NCBI GenBank assembly: GCA_000827325.1
Contig: KN832870.1
Location: 4,216,001-4,280,000, forward strand
Length of the DNA: 64,000 bases
Origin: Oidiodendron maius Zn
Taxonomy: Eukaryota; Ascomycota; Leotiomycetes; Myxotrichaceae
Direction: 5' to 3'
In this document: positions 47,080 to 56,473 of the stretch, one piece after another
How the letters are laid out: each line of letters begins with the position of its first letter
Numbering within the stretch: the first letter of the stretch is position 1
The notes under the pieces: model-generated
The model's input: only the letters and a program-made list of their open reading frames with translations
Database searches by the model: none
What the model was told of the DNA's origin: nothing
Program-made: the position numbers and the translations under genes

Positions 47080-47300
47080 ATTGGAGGATCAATACTAACG
47101 TGGCAAAATTATATCATGGCACGGAGCTAGAGAAAGAGCTAATGAGATTCGTATATTCGGAGAAATGGCCTCCTCCGAGCTCTGACCCTGGAGCAATCTC
47201 CTCGGCTCTACGCGCTCCTTAGCGAATTGTCCTCCGCATTCCCATCAAAGCTCGAGATGGATTAAGGCTACAGACTTGGGGCTCTGAATATTAATATAAC
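47080..47300 (+). pseudogene. Coding fragment, family unknown
   Basis: Immediately after the LTR-like block one frame reads NTNVAKLYHGTELEKELMRF, VYSEKWPPPSSDPGAISSAL and later RDGLRLQTWGSEY, with one stop in between. It looks like the C-terminal part of a protein, but I do not recognise it. Confidence 0.35.
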
Positions 47301-47589
47301 AAACTGTATGAAGGAGTACATGTTATGTATGCTGAAACCACTTGATTTGAGCTATCTGAGACTGTATTTAGCATTCTATTCTAGTCACGAACTATAAAGG
47401 TGGTGATTGTCCGCTGCTTAATGTGCGATGCTTTGGGAGCAATCTCCTCTGCGACGACGAAGCTATCCCTTCTGCAGCTAAAATATCGCATGCGATACTC
47501 ACCAGAATCGTAGTGGCAATTAGGACCACCAGGTAAAAGTTCCCCTAACCTCTTTATGAAATGGAGCTTTTATTAGTATACTATATAGG

Positions 47590-47767
47590 TGTTTGTATCA
47601 CTCCGGTGATACTGCATATGCAATATAGGGTCAAAAAGGTTGGTTGAATTAGTTGTTATTGTTCTAAAGGTAAGGCTACTGCCTTGCTATTAATATATTC
47701 GCTTTCCCGGTGTATTGTTCACCCATTCCATATAAGTTGACCCGATCCGATTCGCCTTGGTTATACA
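47590..47767 (-). mobile_element. Solo LTR, 178 bp, with 5-bp target duplication
   Basis: Read on the minus strand it starts tgtataacc and ends tacaaaca (TG...CA). It is flanked by a perfect 5-bp direct repeat atagg (47585-47589 and 47768-47772). A near-identical copy lies in the opposite orientation at 55049-55227. With no coding part attached, a solo LTR (or a small LTR-derived element) is the best reading. The family cannot be named from the LTR alone. It interrupts an older coding-like stretch. Confidence 0.75.
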
Positions 47768-47772
47768 ATAGG

Positions 47773-47934
47773 GAACTAAGCCAGAGATCTGGGAATGGTT
47801 CTAGCGTGTTAATTTCCGATACGAAACTCAAGCTTTGGCTCCCCGCCCCACGAAGAAATTCAATTCACGCTGCATTGTGGCCTCTCCTCAGTACGACCAA
47901 GTTATGTATTTATTACCAATTGCCCCATAATAAT
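47773..47934 (+). pseudogene. Coding fragment interrupted by the solo LTR, family unknown
   Basis: A frame directly 3' of the target duplication reads TKPEIWEWF, RVNFRYETQALAPRPTKKF and NSRCIVASPQYDQVMYLLPI with one internal stop. It is strongly protein-like, but I recognise no family. Confidence 0.4.
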
Positions 47935-48083
47935 TCATAGTAGCGGAAGAGGATTAAAGATCGAGGGTAGATGTCACCTCGTGCGATTGACTTAGAAGAT
48001 GGATTTTGACGCGTTCCAGGTTGTCCATACTTTAAGCTCCTAGAGAGACAGAGCCTAATACCATCGTTTCTAGAATACTCTCC

Positions 48084-48796
48084 TTAATTCTCGTCATGAT
48101 CTCCGATAGTCACAATAATCAAGTTTCCGTTTCCATAAGCCGCAGCCCAACCTCCTACCCAACAGTCCTCCCCCTCTGGGCAGTAGATACAGTTATCGAT
48201 TGACCACCTTACGGCTGTTGCTACGTCTCGGCAGTAACTGCTTGCACTCGCCGGGATACTAAGTCCCCCAATATAGGTCTGCACGCCGTTGAAAACGCCA
48301 GTACACATGATAACTGCGCTCTGAGTAGCACTGCATGCCGTTGTACCAAGGTTTTGCAGGTATGTAGCACAAGCAGCAGCTCCGTCGCTATCGCCCACAG
48401 GTGTATGCATGCAGGTATTAGTATATCGCTTGTCAAGTGCCGTGCTTGCGGTGGTTGTATTGGCTACACCCGCAAAGGATTGAGCCTGGAATGTGCAGTT
48501 AAACAGCATTTCGCTTGTAAGGCCCAGAGATTCCAGCGACGGCATTCCTGGGCCTGGGATGACTTGCGGTGCGCCACTTGGATCATAGTTGATATGCGGC
48601 TGTGCGAGGTTAAAGGGAAGATTGACGGTGGACTGTACAGCAGAGAAAGAAATTAAGAGTTAGTAGACTTCTAGGGACAGAAATGGGAGACAATCCATAC
48701 CCTCTTAAGAGACGTAGCCTCTAGAGATGCAACCTCAGCTGGAGCTGCGAGGATAGAGTTGACGAGAGGAAAAAAGGCTAAAGTAGATAGATGCAT
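48084..48796 (-). CDS. Secreted cysteine-rich protein A (possibly KP4-like)
   Basis: Two exons, 48701-48796 and 48084-48632, with a 68-bp phase-0 intron, encode 214 residues. Exon 1 is a complete leader: MHLSTLAFFPLVNSILAAPA (signal peptide) then a pro-stretch ending in Lys-Arg, a Kex2-type site exactly at the exon end. A second Lys-Arg (ALDKRYTNTC) lies mid-protein. After it come about nine Cys and a C-terminal run YCPEGEDCWVGG then AAYGNGNLIIVTIGD. The spacing SSYCRDVATAVRWSIDNC plus the final GNL-V strand faintly recalls KP4-type secreted proteins; this is a weak family guess. The leader is nearly the same as that of protein B at 52952. Divergent from the sedolisin, with a minisatellite between. 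Confidence 0.78.
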
Positions 48797-49014
48797 TGTG
48801 GTTGGGTTGCCTATAATATTAGATGAATTATGATTGTATAATCTTAATGAAGGATGATGATGTACTCTAGGACCAAAACCAAAGTCAAGAGGGCAGGAAA
48901 TTTATACATTTTGTGTCTTAGTACAAGTTATTTGAAGCTAGGTGTCTCTATAGGAAAAGACATAAATAGTATTGAGTTCTAAGCTACAAACATCTGAGAC
49001 CATAGGTACGCATC

Positions 49015-49195
49015 CAACGTTACATTGTTAGAATCAGCGTGCATTGCTAGAACCAGCATGCATCCATCCCAAGAACCAACATGCAGGACAAGAATCAACC
49101 TGCATTGCAAGAACCAACATACAAACATGGATTACTAGAACCACCATGCTTACGAGCCAACATGCATTACGCCACCAACATAGAGTAAAAGGCCC
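49015..49195. repeat. Minisatellite in divergent promoter (copy 1)
   Basis: Irregular tandem units built on aagaaccaacatgcattg (about 18-30 bp with variable joints). The reverse complement, atgttggttctagtaatgc, is the core of the repeat at 52270-52665. It sits about 220 bp upstream of protein A and about 230 bp upstream of the sedolisin. Confidence 0.8.
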
Positions 49196-49422
49196 TTTTT
49201 GACCGGTCATCACATGGGCATCATCTTGTAAAATGGTCTAGTCTATTGTTTAGTTATGCCCGAGACTTGTTTGGTTTTGGCGCTTTACCAAAGATACAAA
49301 GGGGAGTTGTGGAATAGTATCGAATGAGTCCGATATTCATTTATAAGTCACTTGAACCATAAATTGGTCTTCCTGTGCCTCTTGATTTAGTTCTCTGCCA
49401 TACTCTTAGACACTCAATCACT

Positions 49423-51336
49423 ATGCGTCTCTCGTTTGCATCTACTATCTGTGCCGTTGGGGCTATAATTGTTGCGGCTGTAGGTGCCTCTAACTCGGTC
49501 CATGAGAGGCAGACTGGAATGGCTAGGCGGTGGCAGAAAAGGGATACCTTGGTTGATGTTAGCATGATTATTCCTGTGAGGATTGCTCTGGCCCAACAAA
49601 ATATGCAAGCAGCTGAAGCTGAACTCGTCCGTATTTCTGACCCCTCTTCTCCGTATTTTGGACAACACTGGAGCCCAGCTAAGGTCGCCTCTCATTTTGC
49701 ACCGTCAATCCAGACGGTATCTGCTGTAGTACAGTGGCTTAACGAGTCAAATATTAGCCCACAACGACTGTCCCGCTCGCACGATGGTGGCTGGATCATG
49801 TTCAACGCCACTGTCGCAGAGACCCAGAAACTGCTGAAAACCGAGTACTTCTTTTATACAAGCGTATCGGCGGGCACGACGGAGCTCGCAACCGACAAGT
49901 ATATCTTACCTGATGGTATCCGCAGCCACGTTGACTTTATCATACCTACCGTCCATCTTGGAGCAGGAACGGCAAGCCAGCCAACCCAATCTCCCGGTCG
50001 GTTCGGCACCAAACCAGTGTCAGCAGCAAAAAATATACAGTCTAGTGCAGATATTTCCTTCCCATTAAGCAGTTGCTATAACTACACAACTCCAGACTGC
50101 CTGCGTGCCATGTACGGAATACCACACGGGAATACAGTTCACCCAGACAATTCGTTAGGCATCTTCGAGGTTTCATGGGAGTCTTGGCTCCCTAATGACC
50201 TTGATATGTTCTTTAGCGTCTTCAATCCTGCTCTAGTCGGTCAGCGTCCTATAATGGTTCCTATCGACGGGGGCTACTGGCAAAATGACACGCAGTTGAT
50301 TTTTTTTAATGACGAAGCTGATCTGGATTTTGAGTACAGCATGGCTCTCACCTATCCCCTGTCCGTTACAAACTATCAAGTGGGCGATATTTTCCAACCT
50401 GGGACGCTCAACAATCTCCTGGCAGGCTTCGACCAATTCTATTGTGGCGCTCTTAATACCAGTATCGATCCCACTTACCCTGACCCTCTTCCCGGTGGGT
50501 ACAACCGAACGACAGACTGCGGCACTGTACCTCGCCCGGCAAAGGTCTTGTCTGTGTCTTATGCATCGGACGAGGTCAATTTCTCAGAGATATACTTACA
50601 GAGGCAGTGCTTCGAGTTCCTTAAACTTGGCTTGCAAGGTACTAGCGTCATAGTATCGTCAGCGGACTGCGGGCCAGCTGGCCAGAGCTGCGGATGTATT
50701 GACCCGTCGTCCGGAACAACGAGTAACAACTCAGACTTTGGAAATTTTAGTCCTACTAGTCCGGCGGGATGCCCATTCGTGACTGTGGTAGGGGGGACGC
50801 AGTTGCCTATTAACGGATCAGTCCAGGATAGAGAGGTTGCATTTCGGTACGTTGACTCGACTGGGCGGATTAGCACCTCCGGCGGGGGCTTTAGCAACGT
50901 ATTCGCCGCGCCGAGCTGGCAGTCTGGTGCTACGCGGGAATATCTAAAGACACAAGGAGTCCGTCTGAAGAATCTTGCGGGTCGATATAACCCCTACGGT
51001 CGTGGCATACCAGACGTGGCTGCTAATGCAGCAAACTACGTTGTTGCAGTGGACGGACAGTTAATGACAGTGATGGGGACGTCCGCCTCGGCACCTACCT
51101 TTGCATCCTTAGTGGCCAATATCAATGACGCGAGATTGAAGGTCGGGAAACGGACAGTGGGCTTCATGAACCTGGTACTATATGCAAACACGAATCTGAT
51201 GGATGATGTTACGGAAGGGTCAAACTATGGGTGCGGAGTTGAGGCATTTGGTGCAGAGCGAGGATGGGACCCAGTTACAGGATTAGGCACTCCAGACTAT
51301 AACAAGCTTTTAGATGTATACATGAAATTGCCATGA
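49423..51336 (+). CDS. Sedolisin (S53) serine-carboxyl protease, secreted tripeptidyl-peptidase-like
   Basis: Single exon, 637 residues from ATG 49423. The signal peptide (about residues 1-24, CAVGAIIVAAVGAS) is followed by the pro-kumamolisin activation domain (about 35-180; FGQHWSPAKVASHFAPS, VAETQKLLKTEYFFY) and the S53 catalytic domain. Catalytic residues: Glu and Asp in FNDEADLDFEYSMAL, oxyanion Asp in VIVSSADCG, and Ser in MGTSASAPTFASL. The C-terminal calcium site is present: DDVTEGSNYGCG and GWDPVTGLGTPDY. The product should be an acid-active secreted peptidase that frees tripeptides or cuts internally. It is divergent from secreted protein A and close to peptide B, which could be substrates; that is inference. 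Confidence 0.93.
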   Translation: MRLSFASTICAVGAIIVAAVGASNSVHERQTGMARRWQKRDTLVDVSMIIPVRIALAQQNMQAAEAELVRISDPSSPYFGQHWSPAKVASHFAPSIQTVSAVVQWLNESNISPQRLSRSHDGGWIMFNATVAETQKLLKTEYFFYTSVSAGTTELATDKYILPDGIRSHVDFIIPTVHLGAGTASQPTQSPGRFGTKPVSAAKNIQSSADISFPLSSCYNYTTPDCLRAMYGIPHGNTVHPDNSLGIFEVSWESWLPNDLDMFFSVFNPALVGQRPIMVPIDGGYWQNDTQLIFFNDEADLDFEYSMALTYPLSVTNYQVGDIFQPGTLNNLLAGFDQFYCGALNTSIDPTYPDPLPGGYNRTTDCGTVPRPAKVLSVSYASDEVNFSEIYLQRQCFEFLKLGLQGTSVIVSSADCGPAGQSCGCIDPSSGTTSNNSDFGNFSPTSPAGCPFVTVVGGTQLPINGSVQDREVAFRYVDSTGRISTSGGGFSNVFAAPSWQSGATREYLKTQGVRLKNLAGRYNPYGRGIPDVAANAANYVVAVDGQLMTVMGTSASAPTFASLVANINDARLKVGKRTVGFMNLVLYANTNLMDDVTEGSNYGCGVEAFGAERGWDPVTGLGTPDYNKLLDVYMKLP

Positions 51337-51401
51337 TAATAGAAGGAGAAAATTTTCATAGCAATCGTTCAAACGACTATTCTTTTATGATAACTATATC
51401 T

Positions 51402-51766
51402 TTATATAGTCCCTTCTACCTCCCTAGGGAAGAAGGACTCAAACTCTGCAAGTAAGTCTGCATCATCCTTGAGAAGGTCTGTCACTTTCTCCCGCATAGC
51501 ACTTATCCTTTCCGCTCTGTCCGATATGGTGTCCGTCGATGTTATAGCTGTCTGGTACTCAGTAAAGGAGTCCAGAAAGCATTGATAAGTCTCTTTCCGG
51601 TCGGGCTCAAAACATGTCTATTTATTATTAGTCCATCTTGCTAGTGGGCCTGATACTGAGTTATTACCTGCACATCGAGAATGAACGCGATTGTGCGGTT
51701 AAGTTTATTTAGATCGGCCGGACAGGCTGGACTGTCCGAAGTAGTATTGGATCCAGTCTTCTCCAT
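51402..51766 (-). CDS. Single PAH-domain microprotein
   Basis: Two exons, 51668-51766 and 51402-51617, with a 50-bp intron, give only 104 residues. The product is almost entirely one paired amphipathic helix (PAH) domain of the Sin3 type: RTIAFILDVQ-TCFEPDRKET, YQCFLDSFTEYQTAI, REKVTDLLKDDADLLAEFES, FFPRE. The hydrophobic spacing and the final F-x-x-F-F-P turn match Sin3 PAH repeats. Sin3 itself is over 1,000 residues with several PAHs, so this is a free-standing copy. PAH domains bind short helices of transcription factors, so a role as a competitor of the Sin3 co-repressor is a reasonable hypothesis. It reads divergently from peptide B. Confidence 0.8.
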
Positions 51767-52951
51767 GATGGAACCGAATAATACTCGGCGGGGACTATAC
51801 GCGGTTCTGTATAGTATTTTATAATATTTTGTAGTATTTATAGCTGAGTGAAAGGACACACTACAAAGTAAAGCGGAATAGCATGGAGGAATATGATCCC
51901 TCTCTTGAATACTTCGCCTATTTGTCAAAGGTGGGCCAAGCAAATCGGCTAGCCTGCGGGATGCGCCGTGGTCCGATGAGGGGTTCAGACCCGTTCAACG
52001 GTTTTGTGGCAGCTTAATACCATCTATAGAGCCTACGCCTATCTATCTTTCTTGAACGTCGTAACTAAGCATCTTCATCTACCTATCTAATACCTGAATA
52101 GATAGGTAAAGAGGGATTGCCTCCCGAGCAAGGAAATGAACTTTTACAGGAGAAAGTTAGGTGCGGGCTATTTGTTTGGTCTGTTGGCGGCGAGTGGAAC
52201 ACCTGCTATGTGCATGCGGTTGGTCATACACAGGTATCCTAGTTGAGTGTTAGATACGCACTGTACATACACATTAATGCTAGTAATTGTTGTTAGTTTT
52301 AGTAATGGGCATTGGATTCATATCGCATGTTGGCTATAGTACTACTCTGTGGCGGCGTAATGCGTGTTGGCGCTGTTCTGTTGGCTGGAGAATGCAGGTT
52401 GGCTTGGCTGCGTTATGCACGATCATTCTAGTAATCATCGTTGGCCCAAGCGTACATGTTGGTTTGGGAATGCACGCTTGCTCAAGAAAGAACATTGGCT
52501 GTATAATAAACGTTAGTTCTAGTAATGGATAATTGGCTTCGTAAGGCGTAATGCTCGTTGGCGGCGTAATGCAGGTTGGCTGAAGAATACAGCTAATTGA
52601 TGTTAGCTTCATAACGCACGCTGGCTCCAATACTACACGTTGGCGGCGTAATGTATACTGGCTCTTGGAGAAATGTGGCCTAGAACCCTATCTATATGAG
52701 TTTTTGGATATAATAGAATACTACAACGTAACGTTACAAGTTGAAGCCTTGTAAACCAACACATATAATATAGTATTGTATAAGTAGATCACATTAATAA
52801 GAGATTAGTATAACACTCTTAACCTAGAAGCTACTAAGCAGTAGGAAGGTATCAGTATAAATACCCCCTTCTTTAACTCTGGCTTAGCATACTCGAGTAT
52901 ATTATCAACCCTCCTTAAACTTATTAAGCCAACAAAGTTGAACGAATCAAA
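51767..52951. promoter_or_regulatory. Divergent promoter of PAH gene and peptide B with minisatellite
   Basis: 1.19 kb between divergent starts. It holds the minisatellite at 52270-52665 and, about 90 bp before the peptide B start, a TATA-like gtataaatac followed by a pyrimidine-rich stretch. Gene A has a similar gtataaatttcctgccctct upstream of its start. Confidence 0.55.
52270..52665. repeat. Minisatellite in divergent promoter (copy 2)
   Basis: About 400 bp of irregular units built on aatgcatgttggcggcgt and gttggttctagtaatg, read here on the plus strand. It is the inverted counterpart of the repeat at 49015-49195 and lies about 290 bp upstream of peptide B. Confidence 0.8.
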
Positions 52952-53381
52952 ATGCGTCTATCTACGATAACCTTTTTTTCAATAGTTAGCTCCGTCCTAG
53001 CAGCTCCAGCTGATGTTGCGCTTCTTGAGGCTAAGAGGGTATGATTGTCTCTATCTTTCTATGTTTGTCCAATTTACTGACATTTAATTTTTGAAGACTA
53101 TCGCATTTGTAAGTTATATTGTTCTAGTGTGAACCCCTAACGAGGAGTTTACTTGTCGAATAAAGGATACTTTGCAAATTCTAACAAGCTCGAAGCCAGA
53201 ATGTGCGGCGGCCTGTACACTCTTCTGCCTAACCCACGGCGATGCAGCCTGCTACGCTGCGTGCCTTGCCATCTGTCTTGCCACGGTAGAACCAGGCACT
53301 CCCATCAACAGCGTTGAAGCTAATGGCGCCGGTCTGTCTTTTGACACGGACAAGGGTAAATTCGCGGGCTCAGCTTGGTAA
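52952..53381 (+). CDS. Small secreted cysteine-rich peptide B
   Basis: Three exons, 52952-53038, 53097-53108 (a 12-nt microexon) and 53166-53381, all joined in phase 0, encode 104 residues. Exon 1 is a secretory leader (MRLSTITFFSIVSSVLAAPA) plus pro-stretch ending in Lys-Arg at the exon border, the same layout as protein A. The mature part has six Cys as two C-x3-C-x3-C clusters (CAAACTLFC and CYAACLAIC), a helix-like amphipathic spacing, then a Cys-free tail ending FAGSAW. I do not recognise the family. It is probably a secreted peptide matured by Kex2. Confidence 0.72.
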
Positions 53382-53819
53382 ACTTGCGCATCTTAAGCAA
53401 TTATAACTCGAGAGAGCGGGGATAATATCACACCAGTATAGCCGAGGCCTGCGGTCAGAAGTTAGTAATGGACTAGGTTAGCATCAATGATATGGTCTAT
53501 TCTCTATTTCTGCTTGATAGTGCTTAATAGTACTTTTTAGCTGTATATCTATAATCCGGCCTTGTAGATACCACCCCTTGAATCGACTGCACTTTCTATA
53601 TAGCTAGATGTCAAACTGAACGGAGGGCCATAGGTGGTCACTGGTTATTACAAGGCTTGAGTCAGGGACTATATTAGCAAGTTGTTGATGTATATAAACG
53701 GGCTTTTCCCTTTGCAGGGAACGGTATCGTTCAGTTCTCTTTCTAATTTTCCGTCTAAAATACTCTTGGTTACTTCGAACCTTCTGTGACCCCTAGCGAG
53801 GTCCTAGCAACCCTAATAT

Positions 53820-54850
53820 CCTTCTTTCCCCATTGATTAGTCGACCGTCTTAATCTATATGATTAGCGCTTGACAGATATGAGCTTGCTATTGGAATCCT
53901 TTTGACTGCCCTTGCCCTCCCATCCTCTCTGACTTTCTCTAGGCGTACTTCACCAAAGCCTCCGCGACCCAAGAGCAGCTCGATCTTCCACACTTTTGTT
54001 TGCGTCTTCGCCTGATATTTCTTAATGGATCTGTTATATAGCGTATCTCCTCTACTCGTCTTTATAGACTGTCGCGTTGGTGAAGCTGCCTTTGGTCTCA
54101 AGGATTGTTTTATAACGTGCATCTTGGTAAGGAGCACTTTTGACCTCTTGGCTTTTGATTTCCCTTTAATCACAATGTTCAAGTACTAATGGCCAGTGAG
54201 AGCTTCTTTTACAGCAGCCAGCAACAGGCTGTCTACATCCTAAGCAGCGTTTTCGACCCACCCAAGTGCTTGTTTGTCCTGGATTTCCGCTGTCTCTTTC
54301 TTGACAGGTGAATGTTAGGATTCAGGTGTAGGGGAAAGGGTTTCGACGTTATCGATGAGCGATGTGATATTTTCGATCAGCTCTTTAAATTTAGACCAAT
54401 TATAAAGAGCCTAGCTTGTAGTTTTCAAGACATTGTTGCCCTTCTATCGCCTGATCGCTAGCTCTCTCGTCCCATTATTAAGCGCCATGATCGCGGGGTC
54501 TATATCGTCCGTTAATAGTATAGAGAGATCTCCTCTAGCCTTTGCATTGAGTCTATACGTTTTTAAGATCTTCTCTAAGTCTGCGAATAACAGTAGAATC
54601 TAGTGTCAGGCGTTCTGTGCTGTTTGAACTTCTCTAGAAGTCGCGTCTAGCTTGCCCAGTTTAGGGTCCTCGTAGATATTTACCGCTTGTCCCCAGCGCA
54701 TCGGACGGAGCCTGGCACAGTTGAGGGTTAGCATGTCCGTATGGAATCTCGTCCAAAGCGACGCCTAAGTTGAACGTAATCGAAGCAGTCAACGCAGGCC
54801 GTGACGGCGGTCACAATACCGACAGTACCAGCAGCGATGCCAAAATGCTC
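53820..54850 (-). pseudogene. HeLo-domain protein kinase relic
   Basis: The minus strand reads as an N-terminal HeLo domain (EHFGIAAGTVGIVTAVTACV, VDCFDYVQL, LRPMRWGQAVNIYEDPKLGK, LLLFADLEKI, KFKELIENITSLIDNVE), then a linker (LAAVKEALTGH) and the start of a Ser/Thr kinase with the glycine loop LLGRGGFGEVRLEK and the VAIK-like ARAVKRI. The rest of the kinase is missing. HeLo-kinase proteins belong to fungal allorecognition and programmed cell death. This copy is broken in several places and truncated, with changes of the kind expected from RIP. Confidence 0.75.
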
Positions 54851-55048
54851 CGCCTTATTGATTCGATGACTGCAGACGTAGAAGAACTATACACACGCCG
54901 TATACAAGACTTAGAACATCTCGCTTTAGATGATCGCGAACAAAGGGCTCGTCTTACATCCACATACCACCGCTTATATTAAACGGCTTCTTACTAACTG
55001 CAGCCACATATATGTCGTATTTACTGGAAGCAGTTGCATATTAGTAAT

Positions 55049-55227
55049 TGTATAACCAAGGCGAATCGGATCGGGTCAACTTATATGGAATGGGTGAACA
55101 ATACACCGGGAAAGCGAATATATTAATAGCAAGGCAGTAGCCTTACCTTTAGAAGAATAACAACTAATTCAACCAAACCTTTTTAACCCTATATTATATA
55201 TACAGTATTACTAGAGTAATACAAACA
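55049..55227 (+). mobile_element. Solo LTR, 179 bp, inverted copy of 47590-47767
   Basis: TG...CA element, nearly identical over its length to the copy at 47590-47767 but richer in A/T at a number of sites. Flanks gtaat and ctaat form a target duplication matching at 4 of 5 bases. Because each copy has its own target duplication, the pair are independent insertions. Confidence 0.75.
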
Positions 55228-55598
55228 CTAATCAGTGATATTATAGATCAGGAGCTTATATTACTTTAAAGAGAAGTAATATCTAATAGTTTTATTCTAG
55301 AAGGCTTCTACTAGATATTATTTACTAAAGGATATTAGTTAATATCAACCCCTTTTATTATAAAGGCCTTTGATTTAACTAGTTATCTAAAGGATTAACC
55401 TCTTTTAATATATAAAGGCCTTTAATTTATATCTATTATATAAAAGATAGAATAAATAAGATAAAAGAGATAAAGATAAAGAAAGAGAGATAGTTAAAGG
55501 GAATTAGTATAGAGACTACTAGTAAGGATATTAATAATTATATTATATTTAAGATTACTAAATATATCTACTATAACTTCTAGAATAATAAGTTTGCC
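55228..55598. other. Extremely AT-rich block
   Basis: About 370 bp made almost only of A/T with recurring taaaggcctttaatt-like words (twice within 55365-55430) and purine-rich gataaagagataaagataaa. It has the look of a repeat ruined by RIP; the original cannot be recognised. Confidence 0.55.
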
Positions 55599-56473
55599 AT
55601 GCCACAAAGCTTCCGACGAGGTACAAATCGAGAGGGTGCAAGAGTGCAAGTCTTATACAAGATCACGGATAGTTACAGATTCAATTTCGTGCACCCGATG
55701 GCAAACCGCAAAGCTTCCGACAAGGTACAATTCGAGGGGTGCAAGAGCATATACTTGTCAACTATACCGGACGCTATCGTTCTTGACCCTCCTCTGCTTC
55801 AACATGCAGAATACTTATCTCTATCCCCGTTAGAACTGCAAATCCAGCAATGAACACCTATACAAGGAACCACCATGACCATAGATACGATCATCTAGGA
55901 TGTGATCGTGTATTCACTCGTAACAGTGACCTTAAACGTTATAAAAGGTGCTGTTACCCTGGCCCAAACACACCTAGATACTGGTGCTCGGCTTCGGATT
56001 GTAAATACAGTGAGCATTACCTGTACGCTAAACCCTTTTTCTGGAAGGATAAATGCGAACATCACAAAGTATCATGTTTGAAGATTGCCTAAGCTAGTGT
56101 CAAGGAGCCTGTTGGGGAAAATATAGGAGCAAGTCTAGTTCCTCGCCAAGACCAAGACTTGCAGGCACAATTCAACGATGGGCCTTTTTATACCGGTTTT
56201 GCCGGGAGCTGGGACAATAGCGGTTTACTGTGCAACGCAGATAACATTAGAGGACATGTCGAGGAGCCTGTTGAGGAATATCTAGGAGCAAATCTAGTTA
56301 TTTGCCAAGACCAAGACTGGCAGACACACTTCAATAATGGGCCTTCCATGGCGAGTGGAAAATCTGGCCTCAGGATCGTCCTTCAACTCGAAGCTCCTAC
56401 TCCGAGGTACAGCAATGTTTTGAAGATGCCAGACATCCAGCATGGCGTCGCCCCGTTTCGTCATCAGTTGTGA
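55599..56473 (+). pseudogene. C2H2 zinc-finger gene relic with internal duplications
   Basis: Frame 55850-56092 reads as a fungal C2H2 finger pair: HLGCDRVFTRNSDLKRYKRC and RYWCSASDCKYSEHYLYAKP, FFWKDKCEHHKVSC. The first finger lacks its first Cys (Tyr-Asp) and one His is Tyr, so zinc binding is damaged. A single TAA at 56090-56092 is followed in the same frame by an internally repeated part: EPVGENIGASLVPRQDQD and EPVEEYLGANLVICQDQD about 160 bp apart (56105 and 56265). Upstream, a separate about 45-bp duplication (caaagcttccgac(g/a)aggtac) lies at about 55605 and 55705. Early decay of an orphan regulator is the best reading. Confidence 0.55.

Noticed and set aside
49015-52665. CRISPR-like arrays
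   Set aside because: Units are irregular, spacers are not unique and the organism is a fungus; these are minisatellites.
47590-55227. A single large transposon of about 7.6 kb bounded by the two inverted repeats
   Set aside because: Each repeat has TG...CA ends and its own target duplication, so they are two separate LTR insertions and not the termini of one element.
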